The notes below the pieces were generated by a model that was not told the DNA's origin, ran no database searches, and saw only the letters and a program-made list of their open reading frames with translations. A stretch of DNA of 64,000 nt from Phascolomyces articulosus. Its lineage: Eukaryota > Mucoromycota > Mucoromycetes > Mucorales > Lichtheimiaceae. Numbering within the stretch: position 1 is the first letter of the stretch; each line of letters opens with the position of its first letter. Position numbers and translations under genes: made by a program. Location: positions 62,001 to 126,000 of the forward strand of contig JAIXMP010000008.1 of NCBI GenBank assembly GCA_025677815.1, read 5' to 3'. Below, in pieces: positions 10,778 to 23,860 of this stretch.

Positions 10778-13541
10778 ATGGCAGGCATGGAATTTACGGA
10801 AAAAGTCGAGAAAGCACTCGGTATAGCACAAAGTCTAGCACGCGAATTTGGACATATACAAATCTATCCAGCTCATGTTGCTTGTGCACTCTTTGACGAA
10901 ACCGATGGTCAATCCTTGTTCAAATCCGTGGTCGATAAAGCCGGTGGTGAAGCAACTGCTGTGGAACGAGGTTACAAGAAACAAATGGTCAACTTACCTA
11001 CACAAGATCCTCCACCTGCCGAAATCTCGATTGGTTCAGGCACAGCCAAGTTATTACGAAACGCACAATCCCATATGAAAAAACAAAAGGATTCATTTAT
11101 CGCAGTGGATCATGTTATATTAGCACTGGCAGATGATTCCAAGTCCTTTGAGCCAATGAAAGAAGCAGGTGTAACCAAACAATCCCTCGAAAACGCTGTT
11201 TCTCAAGTTCGTGGTAGTCGACGTGTCGATAGTAAAAATGCAGAAGAAGTCTATGAAGCATTAAGCAAGTACGCCATTGATTTAACTCAAATGGCAAGTC
11301 AAGGCAAACTCGATCCTGTCATTGGTCGTGATGATGAAATTCGTCGTGTCATTCGTGTCTTAGCTCGTCGTACCAAAAATAACCCTGTCTTGATTGGTGA
11401 ACCTGGTGTTGGTAAAACCGCCATTGTCGAAGGTCTTGCCAGACGTATTGTCGAACGCGATGTCCCTCAAACTTTACAATGTAAACTTTTCGCTTTGGAT
11501 ATGGGTGCTTTGATTGCTGGTGCCAAATACCGGGGTGAATTTGAAGAGCGTCTCAAGGCTGTATTGAAAGAAGTCAAGGAGTCCAAGGATGGTGTGATTT
11601 TGTTTATTGATGAAATTCATACCGTCTTGGGTGCTGGTAAAGGTGAAGGTTCCATGGATGCTGCTAATTTACTCAAACCCATGTTGGCAAGGGGTGAATT
11701 ACGTTGTATTGGTGCTACTACAATTACTGAATATCGTGAAATCGAAAAGGATCCAGCTGTAAGTTTATCTCTCTTTTTTTTGTATTCTATTTTGATCCAT
11801 AAAACATGATACTCATCATTTTTATTATTATTACTATTAGTTCGAACGTCGTTTCCAAAAGGTAGATGTTGGTGAACCATCTGTACCTGCTACTATCTCC
11901 ATTCTTCGTGGGTTGAAAGAACGTTATGAAAACTATCATGGTGTCAAGATTACCGATTCTGCCTTGGTCGCCGCTGCTCAACTTTCTGATCGATATATCA
12001 CTACTCGCTTTTTACCCGATAAGGCCATTGATTTGATTGATGAAGCAGCAGCCAATACACGTGTACAATTGGACTCCAAACCTGAAGAAATTGATATTCT
12101 CGAACGTCGTCACTTCCAACTCGAAATTGAAGCCATGGCCCTTTCCAAAGAAAAACATAACAAAGAATCACAGGAGCGATTGGCCAAAGTACGAGAAGAA
12201 ATGGCTCAAGTCCAAGAACAACTCAAACCACTCAAGCTCAAATATGATATGGACAAGGGTCGATTGGATGAAATCCGTGAACTGAAACAAAAATTGGATG
12301 AATTGAAACGGAAGGCAGTGGAAGCACGTAATCGTTATGATTTGGATACAGCTGCCGATATCGAATATTATGCTATCCCTGATGTAGAAAACCGTATTCA
12401 AGTTTTGATGGAAGAAAAACAACAAAAATTGGCTGAAATGGCAGCCAATCCAGATAATCAACCTGCATTGAGTGAATTGGTACGACCTGAACAAATCATG
12501 GAAGTCGTTTCCCGATGGACTGGTATTCCTGTCACTAACTTGGCAAAGAGCGAGCGTGAAAAATTGTTGCATATGGAAACCGAATTACGTCACAAGGTGG
12601 TGGGTCAAGATCCAGCTATTCGTGCTGTCAGCAATGCAATCCGTCTTACTAAGGCTGGTCTTCAGAATCCAAACAAGCCATTGGCCAGTTTCTTATTCTT
12701 GGGTCCTACTGGTGTTGGCAAAACTTTGTTGTGTAAGACTTTGGCCGAATTCTTATTCAACGATGAACGAGCCTTGATCCGTATTGATATGAGCGAATTA
12801 ATGGAACAACACAGTGTGGCCAAATTGATTGGTGCTCCTCCAGGTTATGTGGGTCATGAAGAAGGTGGTCTCTTTGAAGCTGTTCGTCGCAAGCCTTATT
12901 CGGTGGTCTTGTTGGATGAATTAGAAAAGGCACACAAGGATGTGGCCAATGTTCTTTTACAAGTACTTGATGAAGGTTTTATTCATGATTCCAAGGGTCG
13001 CAAGATTGATTTCCGTAATACGATTATTGTCATGACTTCCAATTTGGGTGCTCATTTGTTGGCTGAACAATCTGCTCATGGTACAAGTCCCGATTCCATT
13101 GTCCTCAAGGAACAAATCCAACAAATTGTACGTCAACATTTCAGTCCAGAATTCACCAACCGTATCGATGAAATTGTCATTTTCGAACGATTGTCCAAGA
13201 ATAATATTACGGATATTGTGGATGTCCGTTTGGAAGAAGTACAAGAACGTTTGAATGAAAAGAAGATTACTTTGAAAGTTTCACCGGCTGCTAAGCAATG
13301 GTTGGCTGATAATGGTTATGAACCTGTCTTTGGTGCACGCCCTTTGAATCGTGTGATCCAACAACGCTTATTGAATCCTTTGGCAAGATTGATCATTGAT
13401 GGTGGTATTCGAAATGGCGAAACAGCTCAAGTGGATGTTACAAGTGAAGATACTTTGGATGTGATGCGAAATCATGAAAGTCAAAGTGATTATGACGTTG
13501 AAGAACCCATGGATCAAGATGACGAAATGAGTGATGACTAA
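10778..13541 (+). CDS. HSP104: Hsp104/ClpB-type AAA+ disaggregase
   Basis: Two exons, 10778-11758 and 11841-13541, give 893 residues, close to the usual length of about 900. The N-terminal Clp-N repeats are at about 1-150. AAA-1 has Walker A GEPGVGKT at 207-214 and Walker [10 protein letters not shown]. The coiled-coil middle domain (about 400-530) is Glu/Lys-rich. AAA-2 has Walker A GPTGVGKT at 615-622 and Walker [12 protein letters not shown]. The C-terminus is acidic ([13 protein letters not shown]), as in cytosolic eukaryotic Hsp104, and there is no mitochondrial presequence. It is an ATP-driven hexamer that pulls proteins out of aggregates with Hsp70/Hsp40. An out-of-frame ATG lies 7 bases before the start. 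Codon use is regular, as expected of a highly expressed gene. Confidence 0.97.
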
Positions 13542-13781
13542 AGTCATTTATAAAAATAAAACACAAACCATACACATATACTTTTAGCATACTTAAATCT
13601 TTTCTCTATTATTTGTATATAACATATATCTTTTTTCTCATTCAATATTTGTATCATAACAACTTTTTTACGCATAAATCAATAAAAAAAAGTTTATTGC
13701 TATTTTTATCAAATTTCAGTTGTTTATAATTTATCTATTTTAGGTTTCTTTTAATTTTGCTCCTTCCCTCAAATCACTGTT

Positions 13782-15579
13782 ATGCCTAATAACAACAAAG
13801 CTGACGAAATATATAAAAAGTTACCTTACGATATTTTGATTTTTATTATTTCTCAATTAACCCTTCGTGAACGTATACGATGTACTCGAGTATGTAAAAC
13901 TTGGTGTTCACTTTTACATTCATCGGCTTACCTGTGGCAGGACATTTCACAATGTTTTATTGCCCGTGATCTCCCTCGCTATAAGATCAATCCTGACGAT
14001 ATTCGACATGTTGACATAATGGATCAACATGATTACACCGATATTGATTACTTGCTCCACTTGCGATGTTCAAAAATTCGAACATGTAAAGAAAAAAACT
14101 ACTACACTATCACTATCACTATTACTTTCTGCTAATCCAGTATATGGTGAAAACCATTTTACCGTCACTACTTCTATTTTCCCATCACATACAACATAAT
14201 TTGGCTCCATGTACTACGTAACATACTGATTTTCTCTTTACTCTTGAATATATCTAAACTTTTTTTTTGTAGTGACCAATGTACATTATAGACCATGTCT
14301 TGAACGTTTACTCCGTATCACTGGATCCACATTAACTCATTTACAATTGGTAGCCATCAATCGAAATATTCAAGATACTTTTTATACCATTTTCTCAACA
14401 TGTCCTCAGTTGAAACGTCTTCAATACCAAAGCATCAGCCCTGTCCGGAACCTTTCCACATCAGAGACGTCTGAGGCTGAAAGCAAACTCACCACGCATG
14501 ATGGTGCCACCAAGGCTATCCAGCAATTAGAGGATCTTGAATTATCATTACCACCCATCGAATTCAATGTTCTCAAAGTCTATCTTGTATTATTTCGTGG
14601 TCTCAAGCACTTGTTTTTAACCCGTTATCCCGAGGATGAGGACATACTGGACTGGATTGATGCCATATTTCCATTATTACAGACTATATGGATCAATGAT
14701 GCACCTCACCCACATTTTCCCACACGATTCATCCATGGATATACGACAACAACAACAGAAGAAAGGTCACGTGAATATAAATCATTGTCGTATAATAGTC
14801 GATATATCACCCAGGAAAGTGTAGAACGATTTTTGAACAAATATAAGTCAAGGCCGATGATTGCTTTTCAATGTAAGATGAACCCTGGATCAGATGATGC
14901 TAGGGAATTCAAGTGGATGAAAAATTATCTCCATTGTTTGGCTACTATGACAGAGCATCTTCGATCACTGGTCATTGAAAACACTCACTTTGTACAGTTG
15001 GGTATTAATGGACAAGAAGATGAGGAGGAGGAAGATGACGTGTTATTTGATCTGGATCTATTATTGTATCACTTCCCTTGCTTAGAACACCTTGCGCTGG
15101 AACGTGTTGTTATTGCCGACATAACATCCGCAGTAATGACAAACAATACAAACGCAGTGACATCATTATCACTGTCCCATTCCCGACCCAACAATAATAA
15201 CAGCACATCATGGCATCGAAGAACTCTAAAAACATTCAGTGTTGTCAATTGTGATGGATTCACTACAGGCATGTTGAAATCAATCATCAGCAAACGTTTT
15301 CAACCACATATGAAATATATACGTATCATTGGATCTAATTTCTCAATGGATCAAGTAATGAATGCATTATCGAAACATGTTCAAGCACTGGACCAGTTTG
15401 AAGTCCATCACGCCTACTCGGATAGTGCCACCATTCGAATGATCGTCGATTCATGGATTGGTAAACGGTTAAATTCATTGTCGATCAATGGAACAAATCG
15501 AATCATATCACCTAGAGGACTTTATTCGTATGCTCGACAAAAGTTGAAATATACGTTTGTGCAAATTAATAGTGGATAG
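13782..15579 (+). CDS. F-box protein with leucine-rich-repeat-like body (family A, copy 1)
   Basis: Exons 13782-14085 and 14273-15579 give 536 residues. The F-box is near the N-terminus (about 12-56): LPYDILIFIISQLTLRERIR, then a CTRVCKTW block ending in YLWQDIS. The body has irregular leucine-rich segments, such as LKRLQYQ, LEDLELSLP, LKHLFLTRYP and LEHLALERV. The intron interrupts codon 102 after IRT with one base in the left exon; the three family-A genes at 52.8, 57.0 and 61.9 kb share the same place and phase, which supports the model. F-box proteins bring substrates to SCF (Skp1-cullin) ubiquitin ligases; the substrate is unknown. An acidic loop (EDEEEEDDV) sits mid-protein. Confidence 0.85.
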
Positions 15580-16625
15580 GGACAATGGATTATTTTAGTT
15601 ATTGTGCCTCTGATATAATATACGTCATAAAAGGGACTTTTTGTGAAATAGTATAATAGTAGTTCATTATAATACTAATAAAAACATATAATTGTTTGAT
15701 TAAAGACGAAAAAACAACAAATATGCCATTTCTCCTCAACCTCCTTGTTTCAATTTGACAAGATTCGTCCAAAGGTGCCCGAATAGAGATACTACTTATC
15801 AAGATAATATGACCTTTTTCATCAATAAATCATAATCTGTAAACTATTATTAGTTCGTTTCCTTCTATCTTTCCTTGACGCGATGTTTTGGTGGATGGTG
15901 TATGGTGAAACATTAAACGATGTAAAAAGGGAATGATGTAGTTTAATAAAAAGAGAAGACCATACGTTCGATATCATTTAATAACTCAACTTATATAACA
16001 ATGAGTTAATAAGGATATACACGTAATAAACTATAAAAGACTAGATTCATGATGAATTAATACGTGTTCGAAAAATGGATAAGATGATAGTATATGACTA
16101 CATTTTTATGAATCTTCGATCATAAATATCTTTGCTATACTACTACGTGGCATCTTAAAAATCAAGCATCCTATTTTGAACTTATGACAAAATCAAAATG
16201 ATAAAAAAAAAGGATCAACCAAAGGTATTTAATTTTCCTGACAATGACATCTTGTAAAGCCATCCTCCAGAAGAAAATATATGCATGATTTTTGTCGATA
16301 ACCTTCATATTCTTTTATTCTTCTTTTAGAGGTCGGGGAACCATCCTCCGAGAGCAACTTGTGCGGGGCGATGGTAACGATTGGTGGAGAAATTTGATCT
16401 ATCCAATAAAAGCCTCACGGTTAAACTCGGCATCTTCTTCCACATCCTTTGATTGAAGTTGCTGAAGTTGAAATCGCGCAATCTCGGTGAGCTCCCTTTT
16501 TTTTATCAGATTTAATTATGGATCGAATCATAAAAACATATATAAACGCTTTCTTTTTTCCTCTTCACTTTTTTCTTTTTCGTGGTATTTTAAAGATACA
16601 TATTTGATTTTATTCTAAAATTATC
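15580..16625. other. Intergenic region between F-box A1 and the FAD oxidoreductase
   Basis: No gene found. A less AT-rich patch at about 16320-16490 carries no open frame of note. The last 60 bases are T-rich promoter-like sequence. Confidence 0.5.
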
Positions 16626-18247
16626 ATGACAGCTCCTGAAAACATTGTGGTCGTGGGTGGTGGCTATGCTGGTGTTCGACTTGCCCAAACTTTTGAAAAA
16701 AGATTTTCCAGAGATAACCGATTTAGAATCATTCTTGTGGACAAGGTAAAAAAAAATATGATATAACATAGGCAAACCGTCAAAATAATTGAATGTGACT
16801 GAAGAAATGACCAATTGATAATAATATTACTCTTTTCTCTACTAGAAATCCTACTTTTATCATATTATTGCTGGCCCTCGTGCTGCTGTTGAACATATCA
16901 ACAATGTCATTCCATATACACATACTTTCAAGGAAAATGAAAAGAATTTTGTCGTACAAGCAACTGTAGTAGGCCTTGGAAAGAACACACTTTATCTTGA
17001 TAAGCCATTTGAAGGTGCCACAGAACTTCCATTTGTTTATGCAGTCCTTGCTACTGGTATTCGTTATCCAACGCCTTCCATGCTCCAAGCATTGGATATT
17101 GATGGTGCCAAACAAGAACTACATAATATCCAAACCATGGTCAAGGAAGCTTCATCCATCTTAATTGTAGGAGGAGGCCCAACCGGTGTTGAAGTGGCTG
17201 GTGAGATCCGAGAAAAATACAAGGACAAGAAAATCACACTTGTCCATGATCAGAAATTATTATTGAACGGCGATATACCAGATACGCCACGCGCTCAAAT
17301 GTTACAAAAAGTGGAAAAGAATGATGTGAAGGTGATTTTGGATGATGTGGTAGAATTGCCCAACTATATTGAAAAGACCATTTATAAGCCTGATGAAAGT
17401 TTAAGAACACGCAAGGGAGTGACATTGGATGTCGATTTGGTCATGCTGATGTTTGGTATGCGTGCAGAAACCCGATGGCTCAAGGATAGTCCGTTATCAT
17501 TGGCATCCAAAGGTGGATTTATCAAGGTCAAGCCAACACTTCAAGTAGATACCCCTGGGTTTGAAAACGTTTATGCAGCGGGTGATGTGGCGGATATCAA
17601 CGAATTTAAATTGGCTGGTCGAAGTATGGGTCATTCACGCGTGATTATGGCAAACATTCAAAGCTCCATCAATGGAAAGGAACCAACTCGAATATACAAG
17701 GCAAATAATAAGTTTTTGATGGGAATTACATTTGGCAAGGTAAAGTGTCATTTTCTTGTTTTATTAGATTTGAATGGATGGGAAATTCTAGTCTCATGTA
17801 TTAATAACGGAATGTCTTTTTTTTTACACTTCTGCTATCATATAGACACAAGGATATATATTTACTCCATTGGGATCCTTAGGTGATTGGGCCATTGCTT
17901 TTGCTAAAGGTCGAACGTTATCAACAAAACGTTTCTGGGGAATGCTTAATTTAACAGAGCCTCACAAGTAAGTATACATTGGTAGATTCATAAGTTTTTT
18001 GCTGAAGCGTGTGAACGTGTAACGATGGGTGTATAAAAAAAAGAGATCTCACTTACATTTAGACTTTAATAGTTCAAACGATACTACTCAACAATCAAAT
18101 GGATTATCATCCAAAATTTTAACTACTTCTGTTACCCTCGGTGTGCTTGCCCTAGCAACTTATTATATATCACAACAACATCGGTCTACTTTCCAAACTA
18201 TTTTACAATCCACTACAAAATACTCTTCATCAGCTGTATCTTTATAG
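16626..18247 (+). CDS. FAD/NAD(P)H-dependent oxidoreductase, AIF/FSP1-like, probable tail anchor
   Basis: Exons 16626-16745, 16846-17739, 17846-17967 and 18046-18247 give 445 residues. The N-terminal FAD-binding Rossmann motif is VVGGGYAG (residues 8-15). The NAD(P)H-binding motif is IVGGGPTGVEVAGEI in the middle, and the second FAD motif is NVYAAGDVAD. This is the pyridine nucleotide-disulphide oxidoreductase fold, closest in layout to AIFM2/FSP1 (AMID) and fungal homologs that use NAD(P)H to reduce quinones. Exon 4 adds a hydrophobic segment (LTTSVTLGVLALATYYI) near the C-terminus that could anchor it in a membrane. The last acceptor is a weak GAG. It is the only one that keeps the frame; reading straight on instead stops after NLTEPHK. 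The substrate is inferred from the family, not seen. Confidence 0.8.
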
Positions 18248-18700
18248 TTTGATTTAATAAATAATTCCTTTATTCTTTTCTATTGCTTTGAGATAATCAT
18301 GGCTCTCAAAATGGAGATGTTGTAAAAGCCAAACCTTTTATTTAAACAAATCCAAAAAAATTAGTTGTCATGCAGTCACTTTTATTGACAGTTTTTTGCT
18401 TTTTTAAACTTTGTGCGATTGAAAATGTTAATATGACAGCATATACTATTATCCTTCAGTACTATAATTTACTTGTAAATATATGGTTGATTAACCCAAA
18501 TATCATTTTCCCATACACACCACTTTTATTCTTATCGCCATCTTTGAGGCGTGTTCTGTCATCGCCCCACTCTTTCTTTAATAACCTAATCAAAATAACT
18601 GCTTGACTCAAGAACAACTAGAAAAGCAGTGGTATTATTTTTAGACCCTCTCCGACGCAACTGTTTTGCATCAATCCGTAAATCCTAATATAAGAAGGGA
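18248..18700. other. Intergenic region
   Basis: Nothing recognised apart from a T-rich tract and short spurious frames. Confidence 0.5.
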
Positions 18701-20411
18701 ATGCATTCAACAGCCATCAAATTTATCAAGAAAAAGCATAGTTCGATCAAAAATTTTGTAAAAAGAGATAAAACACCAAAGATCGAAAGTAAGACTCACC
18801 AGCGACAATCACTACCATCGCGTACCAATAAAAACATACTAGAACCCATCAAAGAAGACATAGACAACAGCGTGCCTATATTAACAAAGAGGATGACACA
18901 ACCGTCCTTACTACCAATACCTCCATTGTTAATAATAATCCTCACATTGGTTCATTATATTATTTGGCATTCAAAACATTACAGAACATGTTAATGAGAT
19001 GGCAAATGTAGTGTGCCAAATTGAAAACACATTGACAAAACTTGATATAGATGTTCCTTCTATTAAGGACACAATGCCGATTTCATATATCCTATCATCC
19101 TGTCATCATTTGACGGACCTCCTATATTCGACAATAGTACCATTATCGTCACAAATGGGAACATCCGATGAAACATTGGTAAAACAAGGTCATCCATCTT
19201 TAGTCAACTTGGAACTATTATCGACTCTTATTACTGGGCACGATATGGAATTTATTCTACAAGGATGTCAAAAATTATGACGATTAGTACTTAATCAAGC
19301 TGATACTTCAGTATTAGATGTCCTGGCCAGTCATCCAACACCAAATTTGGAACTTTTTTTCTATCAATGACAAGATCAATGGTCCTCCTCTCCCCAAGTT
19401 GAGCGAGAGGAATGAAAAAGAAATCAAAAAACTGGGTTTACGGGTTATTTATACAAGTTATGGTGAAAGTAGTGTTCGATCAGAATACTTTATGCCTTTA
19501 TTATACAAACATCGAGACACACTGGAAGATATACGTGCATGTTTATCGCCCTTATCAGAATCACAGCTTCAAGGCATATATGAAAAGTATCCTCGATTTA
19601 AGTTGGAAAATTTGAAACATTTGGCGATATGGGGATATCCTGGAATCCAAGAATTTATGTTGCGTATAGCTATCCGCGGTCAAGAGATTTATCATCACTT
19701 ACTACTATCAGTAATCATAATATGGAAGTATTATTCACAACACTTATGGATAGGCCTTCACTGGCTGATCTCAATTTATCACACATATATAGGAGAACAG
19801 AGAATATGTCGCGATTATTACTTCGACTTGTTACAAAATATGCCCAAGCATCTAACACTTGTGATTCTTCTTCTATTACCAGCAATAATGATACAACAAC
19901 ATCATCAAAAACAAAAGCCTCTCTAATTGGGATTAAGTTACGGTATTGTAGTGAATTAGTGACGGATGAAGTACTTTTGTCGTTGTCCAGTATCAAAACA
20001 ATGCAGGATATCCATTTAGGTGGTTTAAGAAATATATCCATCAACAATATGATCCAAATGTTCAACATACTCGGTAATCAAGTGACACGTGTATTTCTCC
20101 ATGATATGGATCTGGTAAACGACAATGTCATGGCTGCTCTTGGTGATTTGGATAATTTATACTTGGTCAAATTGGAATTACTTCATACAGTAACAGATCA
20201 AGGGATACAAACACTGGTTGACAAAAAGACAGGAGCTCCTCAAAAATTAGTTATTCTGGAAGTGACAGGATGTAATTTAATTACTGAAAATTGTATTCAA
20301 TACACTCGAGAGAAAATTAAAACAATTCGTTTTAATTCACTCTATAGCGAATATTATATCACCAAAGCAAAGAAGGGTTATTACGTTTCTCGATCGCCTT
20401 GGTATAGATAA
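18701..20411 (+). pseudogene. Broken F-box/LRR paralog (family B, copy 1)
   Basis: Reading in segments, this is a decayed sibling of the intact gene at 20862-22940 and of the fragment at 23861-25285. From 18999 the frame runs to a TGA at 19278-19280. The copy at 24.8 kb has CGA (Arg) at this place, so it is a C-to-T nonsense change. The same frame then continues (RLVLNQADTSVLDVLAS), shifts frame near 19345, runs through GLRVIYTSYGE and AIWGYPGIQEFMLR, and shifts back near 19680. It ends with leucine-rich sequence and a stop at 20411. No F-box is recognisable in the lysine-rich segment at 18701-18994. Two frame breaks plus one nonsense make a functional product unlikely. Confidence 0.75.
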
Positions 20412-20861
20412 CAAATTCACCATATATCCCGTAGCATCCTGTCCTACCATTTATTTTTGTATCTAATTGATTTCAAATATGCATGCGCTATAATAAATCT
20501 ACTATGGTTTCAATTATTTTTTTGAACGTAAAATTATTAATGCGTTATTATCATAGGCTGATTTAATGAATATTTTCTGCACTAATAATTTTAGCGTCGG
20601 AGACGATCCTCAAGTGATAGATATCAGAGGTTCCATGTTACACGTGGCGCAGTCTGTCGCTGCGGGAAGATTTTTAGTTGTTATATATTTGGATCTTTTC
20701 TTCCTTTTTCACACTTTTTTTTCTATTATCCCTATCGACAACAACATATATAACTTCTATAGCACACCCAATCGTGGCCATCCTATACCACATAACAGAA
20801 CATTTTTCTCACTTCCACCACACAACTAAATAATATAACAAGAAACAAAAACAGTCGACCA
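20412..20861. other. Promoter side of the family-B F-box gene
   Basis: No gene. It is an AT-rich intergenic region. A GC-richer patch at 20594-20670 has no coding meaning that I can support. Confidence 0.45.
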
Positions 20862-22940
20862 ATGACACGCCAGGAACAGAAAGTAAACAATCAACAACAA
20901 GAACTTGGTTTGTGGAACCCAACAGCACCGATAGCAGAAAAACCAACAAAACCATCAGATAACCATGAAAACAAGAGGGTTGATCCGTTTCAAGTTCTTC
21001 CAAACGAAATATTGACAGATATTATGCTATTGATACCACGATTTGACATAGGAGTGCGTTGTGTACTGGTATCCAAAGTATGGTGGAATAAAATTCTTGG
21101 GTTTGCGGAATTATGGAGTGTCCTTTTGCTTAATAATACAATGCAAGGCAATTCATTAACACATTTAGCTCCTTATCTTGGCCATTGTTTAAAAGACTTA
21201 ACCATCTTGTCGTCATCTGCATTAAATGCAGAAGCCAAATTCATGGAAGAGTTACAAAAAGGTCGTTATAAAAAATTACGTTCTCTTAAATTATTATCAG
21301 GTAAAAAATAGTATACTTTAGATACATTTAGATCTAAATAATAGGTGATGACGAGGGGCTCGTTGGGATGATAGAGGAGACACGTATAAAAACAAAAAGG
21401 AAGTCTGTATTATAATTAACTTTTCATTCTCTTTTTAATATTATTTTTTTAAAAAAAAGCTGGTTCGACAATGTATTACTTTGGGCCAACGGAGCGTAAA
21501 GAAGAATTGAAAACAACGGATATTTTTTCTTCTTGGGAATTGAAAAATACTTTGACGCGTCGTCATATCGATGTTGGAGAAAACAATATGGATTATCGAG
21601 TTTATATTGCTGATATACTCCAAGTATTCCATAATTTAACGGATCTTTATTATATCACTACAACAACATTCTATTTTTCTTCTCAATCCAACGAATCTGA
21701 AAAGTTGACAACACCCCACCAGCACTTGATCAACCTACAATTAAGAGGATATGATATTGATGAAGAACAAACAGAGTTGATTGCAGTAAATTGTCCACAA
21801 CTGCGCCGCCTTTTTATGACACAATGCAATTATTCTGCTTTGGACACTATTACAAGGCTACAACGTTCCTCAGTATTACAGAATTTAGAAATCCTTATGT
21901 TTAATTCTATTGATGCGTACCACCCTCCATTACCATTGTTACCACCAACAGCAGCAACGATAGAAGGAACAGAAGAGAAAAAAGATAAAAACAAGAAGGG
22001 TATACGAACTATATATATCAACACAGGCGGGTCGCCTACTCCTGCAAACCACATATTACCACTGATATACAACAATCGATACACTTTGGAAACCATTGTT
22101 GGTTGCTTTGAACGCAGCATGGACACATCAGATGCCCAACAAGTATTTCAAAAATATCCAGATTTCAAGTTACCGTCCTTGAGGCATTTGACATTCTGGT
22201 TAAATGGAGGACTGAAAAATGTCTTATTACAAGCTGTTCGCAAATCACCATCCTTGAAATGGTTGGAAATAATGGATTCAGGTGGATTCGTTGATCAAAC
22301 ACTGAATATTCTTTTGGAAATGCCATCTTTGGATCATCTTAGTTTTCAAGTTTCTAATGCCATCTTAGAGGATTCTGAACAGCTACTTTTATTATTCAAA
22401 AAATACGCTCAGCTTTCAGAAAACGAGGGCTGTTCATTAAAATCTATATCGTTCCAAGAGAGTTCCCGTGTCATGACAGATCCTATATTGAAGGCATTAT
22501 CGAATATTCAGTCATTGGAAGAAATGTGGATCAATGGATACTTTCCTAATACATCTATTGAGCAAATGCATCAAATGATTACCAAGCTAGGAAATCAACG
22601 ACTGAAAGGGATCTGTCTTCACGCAATTGAAGAATCAACAACATCTACGATTGTGTGCGATGTCCTTAGTGGTATTGTTAACAAGTTATCATGGATCCAA
22701 TTGCGTAGATTGAGTCTATTGAGGGATCGAGACGTACGAACATTAGTGGACAAGATTGAACCAAATTCTTCATTGAACTTGCTGATAATTGAAAATTGTC
22801 GCTTGGTCACCAGGGAATCCATTAATTATGCAAGAAAAAAAATCAAGACTGTGATCTGCGACAGACCTTGTAGCCCTTATATTCTAAGCGCCTTTAATAG
22901 TAATTATCATATTTATCCCGATTATTTAAACAATAAGTGA
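20862..22940 (+). CDS. F-box/leucine-rich-repeat protein (family B, intact copy)
   Basis: Exons 20862-21300 and 21460-22940 give 639 residues. The N-terminal 43 residues are Gln/Asn/Lys-rich and probably unstructured. The F-box follows at about 44-92 (FQVLPNEILTDIMLLIP, then RCVLVSKVWW and LWSVLLL). The rest carries leucine-rich segments: LINLQLRGYDI, PQLRRLFMTQC, LRHLTFWLNGG, LKWLEIMDSGG and LDHLSFQ, ending in LLIIENCRLVTRESI, an LRR-type consensus. The intron has phase 1 and its acceptor follows a T7A8 run. The expected role is substrate choice for an SCF ubiquitin ligase; the target is unknown. It is the middle and only intact member of a three-copy tandem array, with broken siblings on both sides. 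Confidence 0.8.
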
Positions 22941-23860
22941 CAGACAAAAAAGTTGTATACTACGTATCAAACCATATATAGCAACAATCAATCCATTGAA
23001 TTACCTAATAAAAAGTAATTATAGAATAAAGTATATATGCTAGGTTGATAAGATTAGTTTTCAAAGAGACGCATAATAAAACATGTGCTTCGAAAGTGGT
23101 GGATCATAAATAGTAGTACCGGTTTAATAGGATGGAACGTTTCATCATGCATTTTTATTTTCCTCTTCCTTCGAAATTCATGGTCACGCGTTAACATTTA
23201 TTCCATGAGGATAAGTATACACGAGTGCTTCAACAGATAATAGATATACATATATCAAATTATATACAAAAATTTGCATTTCCATTTTCCTTTTATTTCA
23301 CCTTGGTTTTCCACACATTCATCATGATCAAAAAAGTTTTGATATTTGGTTATTTAGGTCTAACAGCCAAACAAACGATGTGGTGCAGATAAAAATAATT
23401 TCACTCCTTATCTTGCCAAATATCGTATTTAATTATCAATTAGCCACTCAAGTAGTAACACAATTTTAAAGAAAAACAAAACAGAAAAAAAACCAAGTAC
23501 CCTTCTTTCTTCCCGGACATTTTTTTTTTAAAAAAGACCTTGTTAATGTAGGTAGTTGCCATCGTATTTATAATTTCTTTGCAATTTTTCTTATTTTGTT
23601 ATATCCCTTTTTGACTCATATGGGAGGGGTTTTTTTTTGTTAAGCTCTGTTCCTTGATATACCTTTTTGATCAACAGTAGAATGTCACCCTACTCAATAA
23701 AATCAATTGAAGAACTATCATAAGAATCGGGGTACTAACATCATTCGACGACCCGCTCATCATCAACAACATAATCAACAGCCACGAATAAATAAAAGAA
23801 AGTAATATTCGACATCGATGAAATTCATCAAAGAAAACGTAGTCCAGTTAATAAAAAAAA
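22941..23860. other. Intergenic region between family-B copies
   Basis: No gene seen. It contains a T10A6 run at 23520-23535 and pyrimidine tracts. Confidence 0.5.
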
